This document shows, piece by piece, positions 50,916 through 58,185 of a stretch of DNA of 64,000 nucleotides. Under the pieces are notes generated by a model, which worked only from the letters and a program-made list of their open reading frames with translations, had not been told where the DNA came from and did not search any database. Source of the DNA: AC-32 sp963765785 (GTDB lineage: Bacteria > Actinomycetota > Thermoleophilia > Gaiellales > Gaiellaceae); assembly GCA_963765785.1 (NCBI GenBank), contig CAVXXW010000022.1, positions 1 through 64,000 of the forward strand, given 5' to 3'. The translations under genes were made by a program, and so were the position numbers. Within the stretch, counting starts at the first letter, position 1, and every line of letters begins with the position of its first letter.

Positions 50916-52045
50916 ACGACCCGCGCGTCGCTCGGCTCGCCGAGCTCGCCGTCTCGTACTCGCTGGGTCTGAAGCCGGGCCAGGTGCTGCGCGTCGACGC
51001 CCCGCCCGTCGCCGCGCCGCTCGCGATCGAGATCTACCGCGCCGCGCTCGCGGCCGGGGCGCACCCGTACATCGACCTCGAGCTCGAGCGCCTGCCCGAG
51101 CTCCTCCTGGCCGAGGCAAGCGACGAGCAGCTCGACTTCGTCTCGCCGATCGCGATGACGGAACTCGGCGAGCTGGACGCGCTCGTGACGATCTGGGCCG
51201 AGTCGAACACCCGGGCGCTCACGCATGCCGACCCGGTCCGGCACCAGCGCTACCTCGCCGCGCGCCAGGAGCTCTCGAAGGTCCGCTGGGCGCGCATCTC
51301 GAGCGGCGAGCTCGCCTGGCTCGGCGTGCTCTTCCCGACGCAGGCGCACGCACAGGACGCAGAGATGTCGCTCGAGGAGTACGAGCGGTTCGTCTACCGA
51401 GCGTGCCACGTCGAGGCCCCTGGCGACCCGGTCGCGCACTGGACCGGACTTCGCGCCGAGCTCACGGCACGCGCCGACGAGCTCGCCCGAGTGCGCGAGC
51501 TTCGGATCGTCGGTCCCGGGACCGACCTGCGGGTCGGCGTCGACGGCCGGCGCTGGACCGCCGCGGACGGGCGCTACAACATGCCCGACGGCGAGGTCTT
51601 CACGAGCCCGCTCGAGACGGTCACGAAGGGCGAGGTCAGCTTCGCCTTCCCGGCGCTCTTCCACGGACGGGAGGTCGCGGGGATCCGGCTCCGCTTCGAG
51701 GACGGCGCGGTCGTCGACGCCGAAGCGACGCGCGGCCAGGAGTACCTCGACGCGCTGCTCGCGATGGACGCCGGCGCTCGCCGGCTCGGCGAGGTCGCCT
51801 TCGGACTGAACTACGAGGTCGACCGCTTTACGCAGAACACGCTCTTCGACGAGAAGATCGGGGGCACGATGCACTTCGCGCTCGGCGCCGGGTTCGCCGA
51901 CCTCGGCACGCAGAACGAGTCGGCGCTGCACTGGGACCTCGTCTGCGACCTGCGCGAAGAGGGCGAGGTCTACGCCGACGGGGAGCTCGTCTGGCGCGCC
52001 GGTCGGTTCCTGGAGCAGCCGGAGCCGGCGGTCGAGCGTGTCTGA
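50912..52045 (+). CDS. M29-family aminopeptidase, first tandem copy
   Basis: A 377-residue AmpS/AmpT-type metallo-aminopeptidase. The dicobalt/zinc ligands expected for M29 are present: Glu in LGEVAFGLN, Glu in LFDEKIGG, His in GTMHFALG, and His and Asp in LHWDLVCDL. It releases N-terminal residues from peptides in the cytoplasm. GTG 50912 overlaps the glycosidase-like gene by 4 nt, and an 8-nt overlap links it to a paralogue, so both are in one operon. Confidence 0.93.
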   Translation: MNDPRVARLAELAVSYSLGLKPGQVLRVDAPPVAAPLAIEIYRAALAAGAHPYIDLELERLPELLLAEASDEQLDFVSPIAMTELGELDALVTIWAESNTRALTHADPVRHQRYLAARQELSKVRWARISSGELAWLGVLFPTQAHAQDAEMSLEEYERFVYRACHVEAPGDPVAHWTGLRAELTARADELARVRELRIVGPGTDLRVGVDGRRWTAADGRYNMPDGEVFTSPLETVTKGEVSFAFPALFHGREVAGIRLRFEDGAVVDAEATRGQEYLDALLAMDAGARRLGEVAFGLNYEVDRFTQNTLFDEKIGGTMHFALGAGFADLGTQNESALHWDLVCDLREEGEVYADGELVWRAGRFLEQPEPAVERV

Positions 52046-53138
52046 GCGCCTGCGGCGCTTCGCGGACGTCCTTGTCGGCTACTGCGCCGGCGTCGAGCCG
52101 GACGACTTCGTCGTGCTGCAGGGCCCGATGAACGTCCAGCCGCTGGTCGAGCAGCTCTACTCGGCGGTCGTCCGCGCGGGCGGCCACCCGGCGACGCGCA
52201 TCGCGCCCGAGCTGAGCGAGTTGCTCCTCACGGAGGGCTCCGAGCAGCAGATCGAGTGGCTGACGCCGGGCGACCGCGAGGACATCGAGCAGGCCGACGT
52301 CTGGATCGTCGTCGAGGCGCCGACCAACACGAAGGAGCTCACGGCCGTCGACCCCGAGCGGCAGGCGCTGAGACAACGGGCGCGGTCGCCGCTGCGCGAG
52401 CGCTACCTCGAGCGCGCGCTGAAGGGCGAGCTCCGCTGGGTGCTCACCGCGTTCCCGACCAACGCCGCGGCCCAGGACGCGGAGATGTCGCTCGCCGAGT
52501 ACGAGGAGTTCCTCTACGGCTCCGCGCTGCTCGACGCGGCCGATCCCGTCGCGCGCTGGCGCGAGTTCTCCGGCGAGCTCCGGCGCGCGGTCGAGCTCCT
52601 GAGCGCCAAGGAGGAGCTGCGCTTCGTCGCCGAGGGAACGGACATCACCTTCGCGGTCGGCGGGCGCACGTGGGTCGCCGCCGACGGGCACGAGAACTTC
52701 CCGGACGGCGAGGTGTTCACCGCCCCGCACGACGAGAGCACCGAGGGCGTGATCACCTTCACGTACCCCGCGGTCTTCGAGGGCCGCCAGGTGGACGACG
52801 TGCGGCTGCGCTTCCGCGGCGGCGAGGTCGTCGAGGCGACTGCCTCGTGCGGCGAGGACTTCCTGCGGGAGATGGTCGCCGTCGACGACGGGGCGCGCCG
52901 TGTCGGGGAGGTGGCGTTCGGCCTCAACGACGCCGTCTCCGTCTTCACCCGCAACATCCTCTTCGACGAGAAGATCGGCGGGACGATGCACCTCGCGCTC
53001 GGCTCGGCCTATCCGGAGTGCGGCGGCACGAACCGCTCGGCGCTCCACTGGGACATGATCTGCGACCTGCGTACCGGCAGCGAGGTCTACGCGGACCGCG
53101 AGCTCGTCTACCGAGACGGGCGCTTCCTCTCGCTCTGA
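52038..53138 (+). CDS. M29-family aminopeptidase, second tandem copy
   Basis: A 366-residue paralogue of the preceding gene with the same ligand set (GEVAFGLND, LFDEKIGG, GTMHLALG, LHWDMICDL). It differs throughout, including the substrate-entry region (FLYGSALLDAADPVARW against FVYRACHVEAPGDPVAHW), so this is an old tandem duplication, probably with different side-chain preference. GTG start at 52038. Confidence 0.93.
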   Translation: MSERLRRFADVLVGYCAGVEPDDFVVLQGPMNVQPLVEQLYSAVVRAGGHPATRIAPELSELLLTEGSEQQIEWLTPGDREDIEQADVWIVVEAPTNTKELTAVDPERQALRQRARSPLRERYLERALKGELRWVLTAFPTNAAAQDAEMSLAEYEEFLYGSALLDAADPVARWREFSGELRRAVELLSAKEELRFVAEGTDITFAVGGRTWVAADGHENFPDGEVFTAPHDESTEGVITFTYPAVFEGRQVDDVRLRFRGGEVVEATASCGEDFLREMVAVDDGARRVGEVAFGLNDAVSVFTRNILFDEKIGGTMHLALGSAYPECGGTNRSALHWDMICDLRTGSEVYADRELVYRDGRFLSL

Positions 53139-53148
53139 GCGCGCCTCC

Positions 53149-53177
53149 TTGACACCGAACAGGTGTTCGTCTAGCAT
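53149..53177 (+). promoter_or_regulatory. Promoter of the LysM gene (TTGACA-17-TAGCAT)
   Basis: A consensus -35 TTGACA (53149-53154) is separated by exactly 17 nt from TAGCAT (53172-53177). Transcription should start near 53184, almost at ATG 53186, so the message is predicted to be leaderless. A LexA box fills the spacer and a second covers the start site. Confidence 0.8.
53156..53169. promoter_or_regulatory. LexA (SOS) box 1
   Basis: CGAACAGGTGTTCG is a perfect match to the Gram-positive LexA consensus CGAAC-N4-GTTCG, with a central RNRY (AGGT). It lies between the -35 and -10 elements, a classical repression position. Confidence 0.9.
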
Positions 53178-53178
53178 G

Positions 53179-53192
53179 CGAACACATGTTCG
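53179..53192. promoter_or_regulatory. LexA (SOS) box 2
   Basis: CGAACACATGTTCG is a second perfect consensus match, 23 nt downstream of box 1 start to start. It overlaps the predicted transcription start and the ATG of the LysM gene, so LexA on both sites would shut off the promoter completely. Confidence 0.9.
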
Positions 53193-53434
53193 GTAAGATC
53201 CTCCTGATCGCAGCACTGGCGCTGATCGCGTGGGCCGCGCTGGCGCGTGCCTCGCACGGGGCCGGGCCGGAGCAGCGCTACACCGTCAAGCCGGGCGACA
53301 CGCTCTGGACGATCGCGGTAACCCACTACGCGGGTGACCCGCGCGACGCGATCTACCGCATCGACCAGCGCAACGATCTGGGCGCGAGCGTGATCGTGCC
53401 GGGGCAGAAGCTGGTGCTGCCCTCAGCCCACTAG
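53186..53434 (+). CDS. SOS-controlled LysM protein, YneA/DivS-like cell-division inhibitor candidate
   Basis: An 82-residue protein with one N-terminal membrane helix (GKILLIAALALIAWAALA) and a single LysM domain (YTVKPGDTLWTIAVTHYAG to VIVPGQKLVLP). This is the architecture of YneA (Bacillus) and Rv2719c-type proteins, which halt septation after DNA damage. Two perfect LexA boxes in its promoter support that role. It has no Shine-Dalgarno site and is probably leaderless. In many Actinobacteria this gene neighbours lexA; here it does not. It converges with the next gene, overlapping by 12 nt. Confidence 0.88.
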   Translation: MFGKILLIAALALIAWAALARASHGAGPEQRYTVKPGDTLWTIAVTHYAGDPRDAIYRIDQRNDLGASVIVPGQKLVLPSAH

Positions 53435-53881
53435 GCCCGGCGGCAGCGGCAGGCCCGCGGTGTAGACGCGCTCGCCGCGGAAGAGTCGTTGCTCGCGGTC
53501 CCACGGGAAGAAGATCGTCACCTGCCAGGCTAGGTGCTCGCCGGTGGCCGGGATGCCGAGCCACTCGGCCTCGTGCGTGCCGGTCACCTCCGCCTCCTCG
53601 CAGACGCCCTGCGGGCCGATCACGATGTTCGTCAGGTCGAAGTGGATGTCCGGAAAACCGCCGAGGAGGCCCATGTAGAACCCCGCGGCGCCCTCGTGCC
53701 CCTCCCAGCGATGGCCGGTCTGGACGAGCTCGTAGACGCAGTCCTCGGTCAGCGTGGCGAGGAGGCCGGGGAGGTCGCGGTTGTCCTCGGCGATCGAGTG
53801 CCGCTTCCAGAGCTCGCGCACAGCGTCGTACACCTCGGGCGTGGGTTCGAGGCGGATCAGGTCGCGAACGTCGGCGGCCAT
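53423..53881 (-). CDS. SnoaL-like / NTF2-fold protein
   Basis: A 152-residue NTF2-like protein: an N-terminal helix (VYDAVRELWKRHSIAEDNRDLPGLLATLTEDCVYEL), GHEGAAGFYMGLLGGFPDIHFDL and a closing sheet TIFFPWD. These cone-shaped folds act as isomerases, cyclases or ligand binders. The HWEG-type motif HRWEGHEG is typical of the SnoaL group. No specific substrate. ATG 53881. It lies downstream of the decayed HD-GYP gene on the same strand. Confidence 0.82.
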   Translation of the reverse strand: MAADVRDLIRLEPTPEVYDAVRELWKRHSIAEDNRDLPGLLATLTEDCVYELVQTGHRWEGHEGAAGFYMGLLGGFPDIHFDLTNIVIGPQGVCEEAEVTGTHEAEWLGIPATGEHLAWQVTIFFPWDREQRLFRGERVYTAGLPLPPGLVG

Positions 53882-53895
53882 CGCCGCGACTCTAC

Positions 53896-54929
53896 TCAGA
53901 CGGCGCCCAGGAAGCGGTCGTCGACGCCGAGCTCGGCCGGTTGCAGCTCGAGCACGGCGAAGAACGCGTCCGCGACGACCGGCGAGAACTGGGTCCCGCG
54001 GCCCGCGCGCACCTGTGCCAGGGCTTCCGTGTGCGTGAGCGCGCGGTGGTAGGGGCGGTCGGTCGTCATCGCGTCCCACGAGTCGGCTAGCCCGATCCAG
54101 GCGCCTTCGGCCGGGTGCGTCTTCATCAGCGCGTACTCGCGATGGTCGAGCGTGCCGGGCTTGACGAGGATCCCGTCCGGGACGGCGATCTTGCCGATGT
54201 CGTGGAAGAGGGCGCCCAAACGGAAGGCGTCCAGCTGCTGCGCCGACAGGTCGAGCTGGGCGCCAATCGCGAGCGCCACGCGCTGCACGCGGCGCGAGTG
54301 CCCGGCTGTGTCGGGGTCCTTGGCCTCGACCGTGGCGTTGAGGCTCTCGACCGCCTCCAGCGAGCTGGCCTCGAGGCGCTCGTACGAGTCCATCAGCGCG
54401 CGGGAGCGCTCGCGCAGCTCGCGCGTCTCCCTGCGAAGCGTGCTCGAGGCGGTGCGGACGAGGAGCGCGAGGGCGAACCACAGCGCCAGCAGCACGCCGG
54501 CAACGGTCGCCCAGATCCTCGGTCGTGAAGCGCCTCCGCGATGTCGCCGTCGAGTTCGAAGCGCTTGCCGATGCGCTGGGGCACGCGGTTTGTCCAGGCG
54601 AGCACGCCGTCGGGCCGCCACACCTTCACCGTCACCAGCGAGCGGTTCCGCCGCAGCTCGCCGGGCAGCCGTGCGGAGACGTGCCGGTTGACCTGGAGGC
54701 GGTTCCCCTGCACCCGCTCGGCACGCAAGACGCCGTCGACGTACTGCGAGACGCTGGCGCGGTTGTCGGCGATCGCCTGGGCCGAGAGGGGGCGCGTGAG
54801 GACGGAGCTGAGCACGATCCCGCCGAGCGCGATGATCAGCCCGCTCGCGACCAGGAAGACGCGCAGGAGCGTCACGGATCGCTCCGTCGCAGTCCGCAGT
54901 CCGGAACCGGTTCCAAGGAGGAGTCGCAC
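53896..54929 (-). pseudogene. Decayed HD-GYP-type membrane phosphodiesterase
   Basis: The N-terminal frame gives a membrane helix (VTLLRVFLVASGLIIALGGIVLSSVL) and part of a sensor domain ending near FELDGDIAEALH. The frame then breaks close to 54525-54545, and another frame resumes directly at the second membrane helix (IWATVAGVLLALWFALALLV), so the distal sensor segment is missing. The HD domain keeps AGHSRRV and FHDIGKIAVP but jumps from MKTHPAEGA to IGLADSWDAMT, dropping the HHE and GYP motifs. Two deletions and a frameshift mean no cyclic-di-GMP hydrolysis. Start GTG 54929 or 54875. Confidence 0.8.
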
Positions 54930-54992
54930 GGGTCCGCGCCAGCTATCAGATCGACGGCGCCTCTTCTTGATCCCTAGTCCTAGACTCACGGC

Positions 54993-55982
54993 GTGGACCT
55001 CGACCTCGTCTTCTTCGGCACCTCGGGCTCCGTTCCGACGGCTCAGCGGGCGCCGTCCGCGCTGCTCCTGCGGCGCGGCGGGGAGCGTTTGCTCTTCGAC
55101 TGCGGCGAGGGGACGCAGCGCCAGATGCTTCGCTCCGCTGTCGGCCTGCCGGAGCTGCCGGAGGTCTTCGTCTCGCACTTCCACGCCGACCACTACCTGG
55201 GCCTGCCGGGGATGCTGAAGACGTTCTCGCTACGTGGGCGGGAGCTGCCGCTCGCGATCTACGGGCCGCCGGGCCTGAAGGAGCTGTTCGGCGCGCTCCG
55301 CCGCGTCTTCGGCCGGCTGACGTATCCGCTGGAGCTCGTCGAGCTGCGTCCCGGCGAGGTGCTCGAGCGCGGCGGGTACCACCTCGTCACCTTCCCGGTT
55401 GCGCACGCCGTGCAGTCCCTTGGCTTCGCCGTCGTCGAGCACGCACGCCCAGGCCGCTTCGACGTCGACGCCGCGGACGCGCTCGGCGTGCCGTCAGGGC
55501 CTGAGCGGGGGCTCTTGCAGGACGGCGAGTCGGTCACCCTCGACGACGGCCGCGTCGTGACGCCAGACGAGGTGCTTGGCCCGCCGCGACCCGGGCGAAG
55601 GGTCGTGCTGAGCGGCGACACGGCTCCGGCCGGCACTGTGCTCGAGGCCGCGCGCGGGGCGGAGGTGCTCGTCCACGAAGCGACGTTCCTGGAGGACGAG
55701 CGCGACCGCGCGCGGGATACCGGGCACGCGACCGCCCGGGACGCGGCCGAGCTCGCGCGCGAGGCCGAGGTCGGCCTGCTCGCGCTGACGCACCTCTCGA
55801 ATCGCTACTTCGGCTCGGAAGTCGCGCGCGAGGCGCGTACGATCTTCCCCGACACCGTGGTACCCAAGGACTTCGACGTGATCGACGTGCCGTTCCCCGA
55901 GCGGGGAGCGCCACACCTGGTGAAAGGGGGCGTCCTGCAGAAGCGGGACGCGCCGGAGCCGCAACCGGAGGCTGTTTCATGA
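54993..55982 (+). CDS. rnz: Ribonuclease Z
   Basis: A 329-residue metallo-beta-lactamase-fold tRNA 3'-endonuclease. LVFFGTSGSVPTAQR is the family N-terminus, HFHADHYLGLPG the zinc motif, LSGDTAPAG and EATFLEDE the later ligands, and ALTHLSNRY the final His region. It removes tRNA 3' trailers, which is relevant because neither tRNA in this window encodes CCA. GTG 54993 faces away from the decayed HD-GYP gene. It overlaps the DUF2007 gene by 4 nt. Confidence 0.93.
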   Translation: MDLDLVFFGTSGSVPTAQRAPSALLLRRGGERLLFDCGEGTQRQMLRSAVGLPELPEVFVSHFHADHYLGLPGMLKTFSLRGRELPLAIYGPPGLKELFGALRRVFGRLTYPLELVELRPGEVLERGGYHLVTFPVAHAVQSLGFAVVEHARPGRFDVDAADALGVPSGPERGLLQDGESVTLDDGRVVTPDEVLGPPRPGRRVVLSGDTAPAGTVLEAARGAEVLVHEATFLEDERDRARDTGHATARDAAELAREAEVGLLALTHLSNRYFGSEVAREARTIFPDTVVPKDFDVIDVPFPERGAPHLVKGGVLQKRDAPEPQPEAVS

Positions 55983-56203
55983 CCGGACTGGTGCAGGTGG
56001 CGCTCGCCGAGAGCGTCGCGGAGGCGGAGGAGATTCAAGAGATCCTGCGCTCGGCGGGGATCGAGGCGCAGCTCGAGACGGCCGTCGAGCACCACCCACG
56101 GGCCGTCGAGGACGCGCCGCAGAAGGTGCTCGTGCCCGAGTCGGAGATCGACGCCGCCCGCGACGCGATCGAGACGCTGACCGAGCCTGACGAGCTCGCC
56201 TGA
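55979..56203 (+). CDS. DUF2007-like small protein
   Basis: A 74-residue protein with a ferredoxin-like ACT-style pattern (LVQVALAESVAEAEEIQEILRSAGIEAQLET, then KVLVPESEIDAARDAIE), matching the DUF2007 putative signal-transducing family. Function unknown. It is coupled to rnz by a 4-nt overlap, and its last 17 nt overlap the methyltransferase start. Confidence 0.8.
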   Translation: MTGLVQVALAESVAEAEEIQEILRSAGIEAQLETAVEHHPRAVEDAPQKVLVPESEIDAARDAIETLTEPDELA

Positions 56204-56918
56204 CTTCTCCAAGCGGGCCGCCGTCTACGACCGCCTGCGGCCGTACGACGACAACTGGCGCGAGACCGCCGAGACGCTGATCCGCGAGGCGGACCTCGAG
56301 GGCCGCCGCGTGCTCGACATCGGTTGCGGCACCGGCCGCTTCCTCGCCCAGCTCGCACCGCTGGCGAAGGTGTGGGGCGTCGACGCCTCGCCGGAAATGC
56401 TCGAGGTCGCGCGGAGCCGCGCGGGCGTGGCGGGGCTCAAGCTCGGGACGGCCGAGCAGCTGCCGTTCAAGGACGGTTGGTTCGAGCGGGCGGTGATGTG
56501 GCTTGTCGCGCACCTCGTCGACCGCCCGCGCGCCTTCGCGGAGGCCTGCCGCGTGCTCGCCCCCGAAGGACGCTTCGCAGTCGCCACCTTCGACCCGTCC
56601 TACTTCGACGCGTTCTGGCTGAACGAGCTCTTCCCGTCGATGGAGGCCGCCGACCGGGAGCGCTTCCCGACGGGCCCTGAGCTCGAGGAGACGCTCCGCG
56701 AGGCGGGGCTCGAGCCGCGGCTGTCGCGGCTCTCGCAGCGCGGGTCGCTTGCGCGCGACGTCGCCCTCGAACGGATCCGCGGCAAGCACATCTCGACGTT
56801 CGACCTGATCTCGGACGAGGAGTACGACGCCGGCCTCGCCCGCGCCGAGCGGGAGCTGCCCGAGCGGGTGGACTACGCAGTCGAGTGGCTGATCGTGATC
56901 GCGTCGGTCGAGGAGTAG
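56187..56918 (+). CDS. SAM-dependent class-I methyltransferase with CTG start
   Basis: The SAM motif VLDIGCGTGRF, VWGVDASPEML and the LPFKDGWFERAVM motif II identify a UbiE-like methyltransferase. Only GTG 56310 is canonical, but it would start inside motif I and remove the first helix. The upstream in-frame stretch 56187-56309 is clearly coding (DFSKRAAVYDRLRPYDDNWRETA) and contains no ATG, GTG or TTG. CTG 56187 is the likely start, overlapping DUF2007 by 17 nt. About 243 residues; substrate unknown. Confidence 0.8.
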   Translation: MTSSPDFSKRAAVYDRLRPYDDNWRETAETLIREADLEGRRVLDIGCGTGRFLAQLAPLAKVWGVDASPEMLEVARSRAGVAGLKLGTAEQLPFKDGWFERAVMWLVAHLVDRPRAFAEACRVLAPEGRFAVATFDPSYFDAFWLNELFPSMEAADRERFPTGPELEETLREAGLEPRLSRLSQRGSLARDVALERIRGKHISTFDLISDEEYDAGLARAERELPERVDYAVEWLIVIASVEE

Positions 56919-56928
56919 GCTGGGGCCG

Positions 56929-57348
56929 ATGGAGGAGGCGCTCCACGCCACGCCGGTCGAGCGCGAGGAGATCGCCGTGATGTTCATTCGCACGCCCGAC
57001 GACCCGATCGAGTTCGGGCCGGCGTTCCAGCGCCTCGAGGAGCTGGTCGGCACGCGCGGCCGGAAGTTCTACGGCGCCTTCTACCCGCGCGAGAAGGAGT
57101 ACCGCGCGTGCGTCGTGACGAAGGACGGCGACGACGCCGCGGCGCTCGGGCTCGAGGAAGGCGCCCTCCCCGGCGGCCGGTATCTGCGCGCCCGCCTTCG
57201 GGGCGAGCCGCCCGCGCTCTACGAAGGAATCGCACCCACGTTCGAGGAGCTCGTGAGGCAGGCGCCGCCCGACGAAGCCCGTCCCAGCCTCGAGTTCTAC
57301 CGCCGCCACCACGAGATCGAATTGCTTCTCCCCGTCTCCGACCAGTAA
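56929..57348 (+). CDS. GyrI-like small-molecule-binding domain protein
   Basis: A 139-residue GyrI/BacA-effector-like domain without a DNA-binding part: EIAVMFIRTPDDPIEFGPAFQRLEELV, KFYGAFYPREKEYRACV, GALPGGRYLRARLRGEP and a final IELLLPV strand. Such stand-alone domains bind hydrophobic or cationic ligands, or hydrolyse cyclopropanoids in some families. Starts at ATG 56929, 10 nt after the methyltransferase stop. It precedes the PyrR leader. Confidence 0.82.
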   Translation: MEEALHATPVEREEIAVMFIRTPDDPIEFGPAFQRLEELVGTRGRKFYGAFYPREKEYRACVVTKDGDDAAALGLEEGALPGGRYLRARLRGEPPALYEGIAPTFEELVRQAPPDEARPSLEFYRRHHEIELLLPVSDQ

Positions 57349-57386
57349 CGTCCGGCCGACCCACTAGGGTCACGCACCGACAACCA

Positions 57387-57421
57387 CCCCTTTAACCCGG
57401 TCCGGTGAGGCCGAGAAGGAG
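57387..57421 (+). promoter_or_regulatory. PyrR-binding leader RNA element
   Basis: CCCCTTTAACCCGGTCCGG then TGAGGCCGAGAAGGAG matches the PyrR binding-loop consensus (GUCC-N-G-N-GAGGC with flanking CUUUAA and GAGAAGG). The 5' CCCCTTT can pair with the AAGGAG Shine-Dalgarno sequence just before GTG 57428. This suggests translational repression by PyrR-UMP, as described for mycobacterial pyrR leaders, rather than a transcription attenuator. Confidence 0.9.
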
Positions 57422-57427
57422 TCGAAG

Positions 57428-57454
57428 GTGAAGCACGCCCTGAGCGGCCGATAG
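57428..57454 (+). other. Eight-codon ORF at the PyrR-controlled start (leader peptide or broken pyrR start)
   Basis: GTG 57428 sits 6 nt after AAGGAG, the site the PyrR hairpin would hide, and reads MKHALSGR then TAG. The pyrR coding frame is shifted by one base relative to it. Either this is a real short leader peptide, or it is the true pyrR N-terminus separated by a 1-nt deletion before about 57480. Confidence 0.55.
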
Positions 57455-57480
57455 CCGCCGAGACCTCTGCCGCGCGCACG

Positions 57481-58026
57481 CTGCTCGACGTCGACGCGAT
57501 CGCGAAGGCGCTGACCCGGATCGCGCACGAGATCGTCGAGGGGAACGCCGACCTCCGGCGCGTGGCACTCGTCGGCATCCACACGCGCGGTGTCCCGCTC
57601 GCGCAGCGGCTGCGCAAGCGCATCGAAGAGCTCTCCGGCGCGCAGCTCGCGTTCGGGCAGCTCGACATCACCTTCCACCGCGACGACGTCCACGTCCGCG
57701 GCGGCGAGGCGCCCCGGCACCCGCAGCCGCTCGTGCGCTCGACGAGCCTCGACTTCCCGCTCGAGGGGATGACGGTCGTGCTCGTCGACGACGTCCTCTA
57801 CACCGGCCGCACGATCCGCGCGGCGATCGACGCGCTCTTCGGCTACGGCCGGCCGGAGCGCGTGCAGCTGGCCGTGCTCGCCGACCGGGGCCACCGCGAG
57901 CTCCCCATCCGCCCGGACTACGTCGGCAAGAACCTCCCGACCGCGCGCGACGAGCGCATCCAGGTCGAGCTCGTCGAGGTGGACGAGGTCGACCGCGTCC
58001 TGCTGCTGACCAAGGAGACTAGGTGA
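57481..58026 (+). CDS. pyrR: Bifunctional pyr operon regulator / uracil phosphoribosyltransferase PyrR
   Basis: The PRPP-binding loop VVLVDDVLYTGRTIRAAIDAL and QLDITFHRDD are typical of PyrR. The frame extends upstream of the first canonical start (GTG 57562) through LLDVDAIAKALTRIAHEIVEGN, which is the conserved PyrR N-terminal helix, so the gene begins at or before CTG 57481. No ATG, GTG or TTG exists in frame back to the TGA at 57406. The PyrR-controlled GTG 57428 is one frame off. A frameshift or a CTG start must be invoked. Confidence 0.88.
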   Translation: MLDVDAIAKALTRIAHEIVEGNADLRRVALVGIHTRGVPLAQRLRKRIEELSGAQLAFGQLDITFHRDDVHVRGGEAPRHPQPLVRSTSLDFPLEGMTVVLVDDVLYTGRTIRAAIDALFGYGRPERVQLAVLADRGHRELPIRPDYVGKNLPTARDERIQVELVEVDEVDRVLLLTKETR

Positions 58027-58096
58027 CCCACCAAGCAACATTTGGCGGCGCATGGCCCGTGATCACGCTGCGCCAGGCCGCGTCCTCGGTCGCGCC

Positions 58097-58112
58097 CGGG
58101 CTTCGCAGCCCG
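58097..58112 (+). other. Small hairpin in the pyrR-pyrB gap
   Basis: CGGGCT-TCGC-AGCCCG forms a 6-bp stem with a tetraloop inside the 159-nt gap between pyrR and pyrB. No T-run follows and no second PyrR motif was seen in the gap. Its role is unclear; it might be an RNA-stability element. Confidence 0.35.
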
Positions 58113-58185
58113 AGCACTCCCTGCGTCCTTGCCTGGCTTGGTGCTCGCGACCCAGGCATCCACCGATGTCACTTGGAGGATCACC

